Positions 42,205-53,976 are shown, counted from the stretch's first letter. The stretch: 64,000 nucleotides of DNA from Telopea speciosissima (GCF_018873765.1 NC_057923.1:27437913-27501912), one strand, 5' to 3'. A program made the numbers and translations. Notes: generated by a model from the letters alone, not told the origin.

Positions 42205-44753
42205 TGTTACTCTGACTCTTGAGTAATCAAACCCTCCTTGAAGTCCTTGAAGTGCGGGTCAAGTCCCTTTGACATTTCTTTGTCCGTTTAGCCCTTTTAG
42301 CTGCAACAGATTTACGAACGGACCCACTATTAGTGAGTCCGTCTGATAATCCGTTCGTGCTATTAGCCTTGTTTGTGTGTTTCCTTGTGTGGACCCATAT
42401 ACCCGTGTTCCGGACATGATGACCATGTCCCCAAATATGGTGGGCCCCACTCTTAACCTCCCTCATTTTGTTGGGCATTGAATGTGGGCCCACAAGGCCC
42501 AAAATCGGTTTTAATTAGATTTAGGCTATAAGGGGGTCAGCTAAACAGGCCTTAAGTGACCACTTACTATAAATAAGAGCCTAAGCAATTTATTGGCTAA
42601 TTTAGCACTCCACCAACCTAAGGACTGAGCATTCAAAAGGAGAAGAGAAGAAAAAGAAGGAAAGAAGAGAGTGGAGGAAGGAGGAGGCTTGCCACTTGGA
42701 GGATCCTTTGTGGACATCATCCATTAAGGTAAGAACCTCATTAATTACACTCTCCTTCTTTTCCTAAGTCATTAAGAACCCCCCTGGTTCGGTTTCAGCC
42801 TAGGGTAACCCAATGTTGCTAATGGAGCATTTACCCTAACTCATGGATGAGTTAATGCTCATCCTTGGACCATTAATACCCTACTTAGACCCCCCTCAAT
42901 TGATTCTTGATCATTAAACAACCATGACCTAAAAGTGGAAACCTTGGAGGAATCCAACACATGAATCCCCAAGATCAAATCTAGGGCTAGGCCCTCTTGA
43001 CACTATTGGACCTTGCAATGAACCTCTCCAAGCCCTAAATACCACAAAACATCTAAGGAGTTGAGCTGGGAACCAAGCAACTTAAGGAATTCGTATGCTG
43101 ATGCGAACGGATTCACGATCGGACCCAAGCATCGGGCCTCCATTCGAAAATCCGTTAAACATTTTAAGGATAAAAAACTTGAATTTTTGGCTTGAACGGA
43201 TTCACCAACGGACCCAGGGTCCTGGCTCCGTTTGAGAATCCATTCAGCCCATTTTAACCATTTCCTCTCGGGTTTTTCATTACTGAGAACAGATTCACCA
43301 ACGGACCCACTGGGTGTGCCTCTATTCGAGAATCCGTTTGAGGTTTTTATGCTGTCCTGAGTGGCAACTTATGGAGATTCTTTATGGGACCCACATACAC
43401 TCTTTAACACCTTGTTCATGTATCCCTAGGTAGTCTAATTTATACGGGGGAGCGTATACCAAAGCGACTTCTTTTAAACACCCCGATCGATACTCGAATC
43501 TTTGGTGAGTGGGTTTGAGCATTGTTTGGGTTTGTTTATCTACATCTATACATATATATATATATATATATATATATTGTTATTTGCATCATTATGAGCA
43601 TGATTGCATTATTGTATCTATTTCTTATTTGACATTGATGATATTGATGATGATGTGGACTGTTTTGGGTTAAGGTGCCAAGAAGTACCAGTACGGAAAC
43701 CCTAGATTATGTGAACTTGTAACTTGCATGTCATCCTTGTTTGTATGCTCCGTGTTGTGTAGGTACCCGGGTGTTAGATGAAATGGAACGTTGATACACC
43801 CGGAGTACTTTTTGACACGATAGGATTCATGTAGTATATCTGTGGTTAGGTTAAGTTAAGTTTCCTATGCTACGACCCTTACCAACAGGGGTTTAGGTGT
43901 TGGGTAACCAGAGCACCTGCCGCTTGTGAAGAGTTAGAGAGGCTAGGGCAGGGGTAGTAATGGTCATCGGGGTCTGCCTCTGGGTGGTATGAGGTTACGA
44001 TCGACACGGGCCCCAAGGTAATAACTGAGGTTCTTTGTTGTGAGAATGGAAGGACCCACAACATTTTTCGAGTTATTGCAGTAGCATATACCTTGACTTA
44101 GTATTGTGTGTTAGGTGGTAAATGAATTAATAATAGCATGCACCATGGACTATCTATGCTTTTGTGTGTATGTGCATCCCCATCCCCTCACTAGCTCGGT
44201 GGAGCTAACCCCCGTTTATATACTCTTTTTAGATGATGAAACAGGTGGTGGCTATCTTGCTGGACTCAATGTTGAATCCTCGAGATATGATGACATCGGT
44301 GCTAAGGATCTGGAGGCTATGACTGAGAAGCACGACGATGGATGTCCCTGCGATGGTTGTGCTTACGGAGCACAATGATTTCTTGGGACTTGTTCCCTTT
44401 TGATTCTTTTTGGGCTTATGAGCCTTGTACAAATATTTCATATATCATATTACTTTTTGTGTAGTTATGTTATGGTCAGTCCGAAACATTGTGTTAATTT
44501 TATTGTATCACCTAGTGATTGAACATAATGTTACTATTCTCTTAAACGTTTTCGCTTACATTTGATATTTGGAAATGTAATATTTACTTTCTTTCTGTAC
44601 TTTAATATTAATGTGAAATTGATGTTAGTTTAGGAGTGTGGATTGAGACACTGTATTTGTGATCTTGGTAGCTTAGTAGGATGACGCATATCATCCCAAT
44701 CACCCCCTTTTTATTATTATTATTATATTTCTTATTGGGATAGGGGTGTGACA
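42205..44753 (+). repeat. LTR K: Tekay-type solo LTR, about 2.5 kb, left end uncertain
   Basis: Ends GGGATAGGGGTGTGACA. A TATA box CTATAAATAAGAG is at 42569-42581, a donor-like AAGGTAAGAACC at 42726-42737 and a pyrimidine-acceptor CTCTTTTTAG before ATGATG at 44223-44234. Sub-repeats of CGGATTCACCAACGGACCC occur near 43110, 43197 and 43290. Blocks ACCCTTACCAACAGGGGTTT (43875-43894) and AGCTCGGTGGAGCTAACCCC (44193-44212) are shared with the LTRs of A and B. I found no target duplication, so the start is approximate. Confidence 0.6.
43553..43576. repeat. (TA)n microsatellite
   Basis: A TA-repeat tract inside LTR K. Confidence 0.9.
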
Positions 44754-45285
44754 AGGGCTGCTAATTTATCAGGCATGCGATAAGACTTGTTGAGTTGGTG
44801 GTCCGGATATCTTGGTGAGAGATTAGCGGATGGTTAAGTTGGATATTGTGTCGGCCTGAATTCCTTTGGATCCGAACAGTAAAGTTCAGCATGGACAACT
44901 TAAAGGACGATCTTGTGGGGCAACCCGGTGTTCCGATCGTCATCCTTGACATGATCTCTGAGGTCGATTTCTCAGCTCAACCTTGGTGAATCTCACAGTC
45001 CCTATCTAGTGTTTGACCTGTAAGGTCGCGTTACACGTATTCATCCTACACGGTTGGGTTACATTTGTCCAATCTGTAATGTCAGCAACGCACCCTACTG
45101 CTTCATTGCTAATGTTCATCTTGCCTCGCCCCCTTATGAGGTGAGTCATGCATAGTGGGCCGATTTTTAGGGTTGGGTCGTCCCTGCTAGTCCTTGTACA
45201 GTGATCGATCTATCTACTACTTTGACTCGATGATTGGGGCAACATGAAGAATTTTGCCTCCTATCTTTGACTGATAATTTCATTA

Positions 45286-45440
45286 GTAATCAAAGATGAG
45301 ATTTTTTTTTCTTAATGTTTATTAGCTTCTAGTATTATCTAGAGAGTATTGTAACCTCATTATCTATCATAGTGGAAGGTTTTACTTGGATGAGATTATG
45401 TGGTTTGTCTCCTTCGCTTTGAAAGAGTTTCCACGTTAAA
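45286..45440 (+). repeat. Copia LTR H2, right part
   Basis: Continues the LTR alignment after insertion J (TAGTATTATCTAGAGAGTAT, GGTTTTACTTGGATG, AAGAGTTTCCACGTTAAAAT), matching 35810-35950. Confidence 0.65.
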
Positions 45441-45724
45441 ATTATCGAACAGCTTGGGGGTCAAGGGCCCAAACATAAGATTTTCTTTTCTGTTGAGGAA
45501 TAAAGGAGAAACAAGTGACAGAAAAATGATACTCTTAAGTAACTGTTCTCGGATGTCAGTCCCACATCGGGAAATAGACAGAGGTCAACAGCCTAACACT
45601 TCTATAAAATGACTAGGCAATGCCTAACTTTAATCAGGCAGCCATGTGGTGAGCACAGAGCAAACTATTCTTTCGCCTTTTACTAAAGAATACCGTGTTC
45701 TCGCCGTGCTCAATGGCATACGCC

Positions 45725-46372
45725 TAAGGGTGTCAATTGGGACGGTTCCTGGTATTTGGGACGGGACAGTACCGGTACCGGTACCAAAAGTGCCAATCCC
45801 AGTACCATCCCATTTAGTTAATGGGACCAAATCTAGATCCTAGTCCCGATTACTAGCGGGATGGGATGGTACCAGTTCTTAAACGGTTCTAGGCACTGTA
45901 GAAAAAGGGAGAAGAAGTTTAATTGTTTTTAACAAGGCAGGGTTATTAGTGTTGTGGAATTTTTTCACTATCATGAAATCTAAGTTGTCTACTGCTTTTA
46001 ATAAAGCAACTTAAAGTATGAAATCATAGTTTTACTTCTTCAAACTCCCTACGATGACATGTAATAAGCTTCTCATTTTTTTTAAATCTAGAGAAGTCTT
46101 ACAAAATGGAAGAATCCCGTTGTGTTTCCTCTTTGATTTTTCCAAACAAAACTCTATTTATCACACATGTCACATGGTAGTATGATACGAAGTACGAAGT
46201 GCAAAAAGGAAGACCTTGGTAGATGTAGTTGGTCGAGGGAGGAGGGAGTAGCACTGTAGCAGGTTCTGTGAGGAGAGACTTCAAGCTACGGCTGTTGACC
46301 TGTTATTCTTCTTCGTATTCAAAAGGCAATTAGTGAAACCCTAATGAGATGTAATTCTTATACCCTTTCTTT

Positions 46373-46407
<35 letters not shown>

Positions 46408-46645
46408 TATATACTCTTTCCTTTTAAATGGTACTAGTAGTTTCGGTACCATCCGGTACCTAATTGGTATTTCAGTACTAGTACCGTTGGAAATCCCGTC
46501 CCAGAACCGTCCCGTCCCATTTATTATTCGATACCAAAATTAGATACCAGTACCGTCTCATTTACTAATGGGACGATCCGATACCGGATTTTAGTGGGAT
46601 GGTATTGGGACGGTTCCCGGTTCCAGTCCCAAATTGACACCCTTA
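45725..46645. mobile_element. Non-autonomous hAT element, 921 bp
   Basis: Perfect 8-bp target duplication CATACGCC (45717-45724 and 46646-46653) and terminal inverted repeats TAAGGGTGTCAATT at both ends. Subterminal regions are full of GGTACC, GGGACGG and CCCGTCCC repeats, probable transposase-binding sites. The interior has a (TA)n tract at 46376-46405 and no transposase. Confidence 0.9.
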
Positions 46646-46653
46646 CATACGCC

Positions 46654-47558
46654 TATTTTTGGTGGGGCTGTTCGTTATTGGAAGGGCCCCCTATCAATCA
46701 TAGTTCAAATGGTTCCCATTTACAGCTAAATTTGTTTCTTAAAACAAAACAGCCAGGCTAACGGTATATACAACCTGAAATTGTTCAAAATTGGCATGAA
46801 CATTTTAAAGGGTTTTTATTTTGATTTTTTTGAGATTTTTTATTCAAAAGTCTTATAAATGTACTGATAGGAAAATGGTCTCTCAGTTGGGCATACCGAT
46901 TGCCCCACCCACTCCCTTAAATGATCGAAATGATGTCATGTCCCCAATGTGTCTGGGCGCAGTCTGAATGATCGTCCTATCCCCTCATGTACCTGGTGCG
47001 GGTATTTTTTATGGATCCCACCAAAGTGATACACTAGTTCAGGCTTCTCCTTCTAGGTCTGACTCCAGCCTCAAAGCGATGAATTCGACAAGGGGAAGTC
47101 AAATTTTTATGTTGATTTTGATTCAAATTAATCGATCCTATTCATATGCCTGTGATTCTAAGGGTCTAAAATCGATTTGGTTCCGGATATTTGGTTCAGC
47201 TCCAGCTTGATGACGGTGATCCGAAATCAAACCAAAAATCGAGTTTGTTTTGAAATGAAGTACTCAAGCTGAACTCTCTTGGTTTGATTCGGTTTCGGCT
47301 TGAATTCAGTTCCAATACACGGTTCTCATTCGGTTTCAGTACACAAATTCTTTTTTGTGTCTCTTAGGTTAAATTAAGTCTTTAAGAAATGGGAAATGGA
47401 AGACCGCTGGCTCCAAGCAGTGCTTTGAAGGGTGTTAAAGATTGGAAAACGGAAAAAAATGAACTCTCCGGATAACAAGAACTCAAGAAGTCAGAAAAGA
47501 ACCATGCTTTGTTAATATAAAGCAAAAAAATCTAAAAATTAGAAGGGAGAAAGAACGG
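46654..47558. other. Stretch without recognised features
   Basis: Repeat-like text near 46930-47010 (GTGTCTGGGCGCAG) has a loose relative at 47850-47950. No gene. Confidence 0.4.
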
Positions 47559-47722
47559 TACCTGGTCACGTGTGATGCACGGTCTCTAAGCCTAGACACA
47601 GTGTTAGACTGTCAGCTGAAATGACTGTTGCACCTTCATAGATAGAAATTCCTGATGGTGCGACAGTCATTTCTCGCAGCCCTGTGTCTAGGCAGGAAGT
47701 ACGCACCACACGCGACCAAGTA
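47559..47722. mobile_element. Foldback MITE, 164 bp
   Basis: Left arm 47559-47634 pairs with right arm 47657-47722 (TACYTGGTCRCGTGTGRTGC, CCTAGACACAG, AAATGACTGTYGCACC) around a loop of about 22 bp. It can form an almost complete hairpin. Target duplication not visible. Confidence 0.75.
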
Positions 47723-48074
47723 GTGTTGTCTTCCCCAAATTAAAAAAAAAAAAAAAAAAAAGAGAAGACTAATCTTTTCTCCCCTCCCATTGTTTTCTCT
47801 TCATTCAATTTTATTGGGATAAAGTTCTCTACATTGGGGGTACGGGGTGCGCCCAGACACATGGTGGGTGGGCAAAAAGACCGGCCCGCCCCCTGAATGA
47901 CCCAAACCCCGCCTCATATGTCTCGGCGCAGCCTATGCCCAGATACGCTCCCGACAGAATGTCACCCTAATTTTATTTTATAGGAAAAAGGCTGGCACAC
48001 CATTAGTGTACCATAAGTTAGCGCACTGCGTATCTATCTCTCACTCTTTACCCCTTTGAAATAACCCCCTCTTC

Positions 48075-48310
48075 CTCCTTAACGATTCTCCATCCCACAC
48101 CCCTATTGGTGCTGCTAGCTAGCTTGTCGCACATTGACGACATGCCTATCCCTCTCCATGCTACACTCCATTGGTGCTGCGTGCTAGCTTGTTGCACATG
48201 GACTGTAAGCCTATCCCTCTCCCTCCTGTACAATGCTCCATACCACACCTCCATTGGTGCTGCTCGCTAGCTTGTCGCACCTACGGTATGCCTATCCCTC
48301 TCCCTATTTT
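48075..48310. repeat. Minisatellite, three imperfect copies of 64-84 bp
   Basis: ATTGGTGCTGC followed by GCTAGCTTGTYGCAC and GCCTATCCCTCTCC recurs at about 48105, 48169 and 48253. Confidence 0.85.
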
Positions 48311-48537
48311 ATATAGATTGTGACTAGCATGAGGCAATAAGATGTACATAGGGGCATCAACATTAATGGAATATTTGAATCCAAAAACAATGAAGCGATA
48401 ATTTTACATGCTCCTGCCTGTGTCTAGCTAGATCAACTATCTCACTAGACAATATTCTTTTTCCCTGTTTTTTTTCCGATAAATGACGACATTCTTTTTC
48501 CCTTCATGTTATTTCTATACTTACCCAATTCCCAATT

Positions 48538-48558
48538 TTTTTTTTTTTTTTGGTAACT
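48538..48558 (-). mobile_element. 21-bp micro-insertion with perfect 15-bp target duplication
   Basis: T14 GGTAACT lies between two copies of ACCCAATTCCCAATT (48523-48537 and 48559-48573). The minus strand reads AGTTACC plus poly(A), the extreme 3' tip of a retroposon. Confidence 0.8.
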
Positions 48559-48573
48559 ACCCAATTCCCAATT

Positions 48574-49430
48574 CACATGCCTCTATTGGACCTTTGTTGG
48601 CATGTCGGCTCCTTTTGTTGGGTAAATATAATAAATAAATAAGCAGAAACGTTTAAATGACTGAATGTTATTAAATAAGGCATCATATCCTTTAAGGTGT
48701 GGATTTATTTAATAAGGTATTTGGTTTGGTTTCGATTCTAACTGACAGTTTTGCAAGTCGATCTGAACCCAATCCGAATTTAATACCAATATTCTATAAT
48801 TCTATTTGGTTTAAATTTATTCGATTTGATTTGATTCGTTTTAATTCAACTTTGTCCCGGTTTACTATCAAAAAATTAAAATAAAAAACCGTGTCCCAGT
48901 TTTGATTTATAGTTTCGATTACATTTTGTCAGCCTTAGGGGCCGTTTGTTTGACAGGAGGATAGGGCGGGAAGGTTATGAGACTAGGTCCCATGCACACT
49001 ATAGGATTGAAGAACATGGGTGAGATTTTTTCTTTTTCCGTGAACAATAAGCAAAGCATTTAATGTTATTTTATGAGTTTTTGTAAGTTCACCACCATAA
49101 ATTATCTAGACAACATTGGGATAGCATTTTAAAGTTTCACATCAACACTGTTCCACAACATTTTAATTCTCCATCTAAATTAATTCCAAAAAAAAAATTC
49201 TCTGTCTAACAAGCAACCCCTTTTGGAATGGTTGTGATCTCAGGTAAGCAATCTCCCACACCAAGTGAAAAACAAAAAACCCAAAAATATTCACAAAGTA
49301 CACATTACACACGTGTGTAGAGAGGCGAGAGCCGAGGATGGTAGCCTGCCCAAGCACCTTACCTGAGTGGGGGTAAAGCAATCATTTCCTATCTTGCTGT
49401 GTCAGCATGGTAGGACAGAGTGGCTCCGCA
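48574..49430. other. Stretch without gene
   Basis: Low-complexity, A/T-rich; GGGGCCGTTTGTTTGACAG at 48939-48957 and a loose reversed copy near 49203-49221 hint at an old hAT-like element, without target duplication. Confidence 0.4.
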
Positions 49431-49902
49431 GTAGAGGATCTGGATTCTAATTGTAGACCATTCAAACGAGTGGCACTTTTGCACTTGATCTATTGTTTTG
49501 CTCATGTACTCTGTCCTATCATATGTCATGACTCATGAGTCAATGAGACACCTCTAAGGTCCAAAGGGCGTCGATCCAAGGCTTGCCCTGGTGGTTCGCT
49601 ATTCCCTTGGGAGAACTGCGTTAAACGTTTGATCGGTGGTTCAAGTCTCCTTAGCGACACTTAATCCACATTTAATTGCTTTCCAAGAAATGGAACCTTT
49701 GGGTACCATATTTGACCCCTTGTGGGTCCCCTCATTGCCTCCTTGTGGGGTCCTGTTGAGGTTGATGGTCGATCGGCCCTTGATTTGCACCGAAAACAAA
49801 AAAAAGGGCATTTCATGAATAGATGTAATGCCCTTTCTTGACCCTTGCATTTCCACTCCCTTCCATGGCAAAGCATGAAAGATGATGTACAAGAAGAAGA
49901 AC
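49431..49902. repeat. Duplicated 5' flank of the FAD oxidoreductase gene, copy 1
   Basis: Aligns with 58329-58521 (GATCTG, TTTTGCTCATGTACTCTGTC, GAGACACCTCT, then GCATTTCATGAATAGATGTA to TACAAGAAGAAGAAC) apart from a SINE at 49569-49802 and a small gap. The alignment stops exactly where the C2 LTR begins. Confidence 0.88.
49569..49802 (+). mobile_element. tRNA-like SINE, 234 bp, with preserved empty site
   Basis: Flanked by AAAGGG (49563-49568 and 49803-49808). The duplicated locus at 58422-58427 has a single AAAGGG and no insert. A B box GGTTCAAGTCTCC lies at 49637-49649, with a looser A box at about 49581-49600. The tail is GAAAACAAAAAAA. This is direct evidence of retroposition. Confidence 0.88.
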
Positions 49903-51319
49903 TGAAGAGCTTGAATATTTGAACAAACCTTGCATGGCTTCCTCTTCTAAATGTCCAACTCTTGTCATCAACTTAGGAACTTAGACTAGAAAGCTTGAAA
50001 CTAAACTAGAATTATTATAACCATATTGAAGACATAAAATTAAAGCATGAATCAAAAGCATTACAACCATGGAATTGAAAGCATGAAATCAAGCTAGAAC
50101 TTAGAAAGCCAAAAACTAGAAGAGGAGAAGAATAAATTTCACTAATTAATTGAACTAAAAATTGCATAAAAATTGAGCTAAAACTGAACTAGAACTAACT
50201 AAAAAATAACTAGTTACAACCCAAAGGGCAAGGGGTATTTATAGGGGGAGGAGGGGAAGAGAGAAGAGGTAGGAGAAATATTTCCTAAGAGAAGAGAATA
50301 TATTCTCTTCTGCTTCCTTCTTTACATTACTTGAATCCCAAGAAAAAAGAGAAAAATAGAAATTAAGAGAGATAAAAATCCTAACTACATAAATCTTCTA
50401 TTTTTCAAAAAGTAACTTTCTAAATCTAAACTTATGCTTCATTTTCTTTGTAGGTGTCTTCTCCAAGCAATGAGATCAAGGCATCTTTGACTTTTCAACC
50501 TTCCATGGATGAGAGAATATTTTTCAAAAGAAATCTATCCAAAGTAGAATTCCAAAAATGCCCTTAAAAAGTTGGAGGAGAGAGTGTCATGAGGATGACT
50601 AGGATTCCACTCACAATTAATGAAATGTCAAATCTGTCCTTCAAAAAACGTGGAGCATGGGATGCTTATATAGGCCTCACTATTGTATTCCTTACAAAAA
50701 TCACCCAAAATAGACCCAAATTTCATCCAATTTGGAGTTCGGGAGCCCAGATATCTCAAGTTGAAGCTGGACTGCTCCAGAGCCTTCCAAATGAAATCTT
50801 TCGGCTAACAGAAAAGATAACTTCTGCGAATTGTGCTAAAGCCCTTGAATCCGAACTTCTGCTTTACTTTGTCCCCAGCCAATTTTTGATAATTACAAAC
50901 AAACCCCTGCAGACCATTTTCGCGTGTCGTTACGAAAACAGCCGTAACTTCTTCGTTTCAACTTAGAATCAAGTGCTGTTTGAACCGTTACAAAGCTGAC
51001 TTGATGGACTACGCATCCATACTATTAACACCTCAAAATTATGCTAAGGGGCCCACCATAATCACATTCAAATTTGACTAATTGGCATGATTCTTTCAGT
51101 GCTCAATCCAAACTTGATTTTCTCGACTCCTGGGCGCTTCTGGCTATTGTCAAACACAACTAAATAGCTTAAAAATGGATCCTTAGCATCATTTGCTCCA
51201 TTTTCACAAGAATTCACCTAAAACCTGAAAACACAAACAAAAACCTCGAGTAGTTCCATTTCAAGTATAAAAGTGCATGCTTTATGGCCCTAAGATTTCA
51301 CACATAAATGTGCTCACCA
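49903..51319 (-). repeat. 3' LTR of element C2, outer end missing
   Basis: Matches 54951-56391. The outer 380 bp present in the other LTR (54571-54950) are absent, and foreign sequence (copy 1 of the FAD 5' flank) begins at once. Confidence 0.9.
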
Positions 51320-51944
51320 GATTCCCCCACACTTGAACGTTACTTGTCCTCAAGTAAACAAAAAGAAAAACTAACCTAGAATGCAAAAATCCTAACTCAC
51401 TTTCGTAGGAATCACGGTTGCACTTGGCATGTGCAACAAGCCTTTAAACCCCTAGGTTACCCCTAGTGGACGAGTTTTGTCTCGTGGGTGTTTGTAGTGA
51501 ATGTACACCCAAAATTCAATAAGTCAAAAGATGCTGCAAATTTCAATCATGGCATAAGTAGGAAAGTGCACATAATCCCAAAAAATGCTCAATTAAAGAT
51601 CAAGGAGCCAAAGGTTCCCCCACACTTGAATTTTTTCACCCCACATCAATTCAAGTAACAAGCATGCATCAAGTTCAAGGGATCTCCTCATATCTTCTGA
51701 ACACTACTCACCTTCAGGTAAACCACTCATAGCATTGATGGAACCAAAGACTTAGGCTTTGAGTATTTTTTACCATACTTTCTTTTTAGGCATTAAGGCA
51801 ATAGCTTTTTTTTCACAACAATAAACTCTATTTCTACTCCACTACTGTCCCTAAATGACATGGTGGAGCATACACCAGACACCCAAGTACTTGGTAGCTT
51901 CGCTTTTTGCATATATCCATAAGACTTTGAGACATTGATGCAAG

Positions 51945-51969
51945 AGTTTTTTTTTTTTTTTTTTTTTTT
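51945..51969. repeat. Poly(T) tract inside element C2
   Basis: About 24 T on the plus strand, within the non-coding part between the gag-like gene and the 3' LTR. Confidence 0.9.
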
Positions 51970-52479
51970 GAGTTTCCTTCCAAGGAATTTCGAACAAGTC
52001 ACCCTGCTTCCTGAGGCAACAGTGCCCTGTCTAGTCCCAAGGAATTTCACTTTCCTTTCTGTTTATTTATTTATTTATTTTTTCTTTCATGCCTTGCCTT
52101 GCCACAAACAAATTGGTCTCAGCTACTAGCCAAAAGATCAAAGGGTCCATAAAACACATAGAGGAATCTAGCCATCAAATGAAATAACGCTCATATTTTC
52201 CAATTCAGTCTCTCTCACCAGATACAAACCAACTACCGTCCTTGAAAAGCAATTTCTTTATTATTTCGCATGCTAGGGCACCTAATTCCCTTTCTCTCTC
52301 GCTTTGCACTCAAAGAAACATATGCACAAAACCAAACTACCACCACAATCAAAATTCACAAACTTCACCAATTAAGTCCAACACACACCCCCCCCACTTA
52401 ATTCATGCAATGTCTTCAATGCATGTAGAAAATAAAGAATGAGGATAAGGGATGAGATGAGGGGACTTACCAGATATAA

Positions 52480-53976
52480 TCAATAAAGAGGATCATAAAG
52501 AGTCATGATCTCTACAAGAAGTACTAGGGGCAGCAACAGAAACCTCAATCCATGGCCGGTAAATGTAGAAAGAGCTTCAGAACCAGAAAATACTCGACTG
52601 TGAATTTTAGTAAAGCGAGAAATAAGATGGAAGTTAAGCACACATGAGTAATACCCAACAGTAAAATCTGTCCACATAGGATAGTGGAAAATGAAAGCAT
52701 TAAAACTCAGGCCATAAATCCTCCCATTCTCTCCCGTTTGCAATGTACAACACATATCATTATCACAAAAATCAACCAAGAATGGATCACAGTAAGCATA
52801 AAAAGGATTATGAATAATCTCATCAAAATAATCATAAAAAATTGGAGGTTTACTCAAATCAATCCTAGCAATACAACTATACGCTCTTTGCAGAACTTAG
52901 TTTGCCAAATAAGGATCATGATCATATGCTTGAAAAGCATCATGACTAACATTGTTCTCCTCAATAAAATCATCAAACCTAGGAGGTTTGGACAAATCAA
53001 CATGTGAGACAATGGAATCCTCAAAATGACAATTATCTGGGTTTTCCAAAGAGAGAGGGGGAGATCAAATTTCTAGGGTTTCTATGCTATCATAAAAATC
53101 TGATTCTAAATCAGTGGAAACACTAGGCTCACTAAGATCAGAAATTTCAAGAAAAAGTTGGACGTCCTTAGGTAGCTCATCAAACTCTGCTTCACTAACA
53201 TATTCAGGAAGCTCAACCTCAACAAATAAATCATCTTGAAAATCATTGTGTTGGGAGTGACTCTCATTAAACTCAAACTGGGGTGGTGGACTTTCAACAT
53301 CATTAAACTGGGGATGGGGTAATTCATTCTGAACAGGAATCTGGTAACATAGACTAGGTTCAGGATGACTGGGTAATGTACCCGTTTCCTCCTCCTACAC
53401 TATGGTGATTAGTTGAGAGAGTTGCTTCTCCATGGTATTGTGGCTTGTCGTGAGAAGGGCTATGTTCCTCTCAAGCTCACTCATTCTAGCCTCCTCACCC
53501 ATTTTTTGAAACTCAGGGGATTGTTGATACAGTGTAAGGAGAGGTGGCTCATTGAGATTCAATGGAGGGTTGGGCATTGGAGGACCAAACTGACCCTGGT
53601 ATTGGAAATTGGGTGGTCCAGCTTGGTTATTCCATTGATCCCACGAGAAATTGGGATGATCACTCCACCCCTGATTATAAGTGCAAAAAGAATTGTACTG
53701 AAATAAAGGACTCACATTCTCATCACCATAGCTACCCCCATAAAAATTAGGGCATCCGTCCATAACATGGATAACCTGGGGATGTGACCAATCAAAATTT
53801 CCTGAAAGCCCATAGTTGGGTTGGGGAACAAAATTATACTGGGGTGGTGCAAAGTTGTTCTCTAACTCACTACTTTTGGCCGCACTAGCCTATTTAAACA
53901 TTTCCCCCAAAGTCATATGTGCCTTAGCATGGTTCCACCTTTCCCCCAAAGTCACAGGTGGAAGTGTATCTCCCAT
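52480..53976 (-). pseudogene. Gag-like protein of element C2, 499 codons in one frame
   Basis: From ATG 53974-53976 (MGDTLPPVTLGERWNHAKAH) one frame stays aligned to 52480 with four stops (near 53890, 53395, 53063, 52898), three of them one transition from CAG, CAA or CGA. NQGWSDHPNFSW and NPPLNLNEPP are like the C-terminal gag region of Athila-type elements, followed by a coiled-coil stretch (EEARMSELERNIALLTTSHN). Then come acidic repeats with VDLSKPPRFDDF and IDLSKPPIFYDYF, an internal duplication. The end is Leu-rich (GLRFLLLPLVLLVEIMTLYD), possibly hydrophobic. No nuclease or polymerase motif. The part after 53395 is unlike any family I know. Confidence 0.65.

Larger units (their letters stand above)
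41409..45285. mobile_element. Insertion J in LTR H2, itself split by LTR K
   Basis: Flanked by GTAAT at 41404-41408 and 45286-45290; joining the flanks restores the H LTR alignment. The left part starts TGTTATGGCAAGAAATCG, related to the reversed end of the Tat-like solo LTR at 31641, and has a 99-bp direct duplication (copies from 41484 and 41583). The right part (44754-45285) has no motif I know. The element type is therefore uncertain. Confidence 0.5.

Noticed and set aside
44754-45285. Possible pol fragment in insertion J
   Set aside because: Neither strand gave any protease, RT or integrase motif.
45630-45843. Frames at the left end of the hAT element
   Set aside because: They read through GGTACC/GGGACGG subterminal repeats and cross the element border.
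48939-49221. Possible hAT-like element with GGGGCCGTTTGTTTGACAG ends
   Set aside because: The ends match only loosely and no 8-bp target duplication is present.
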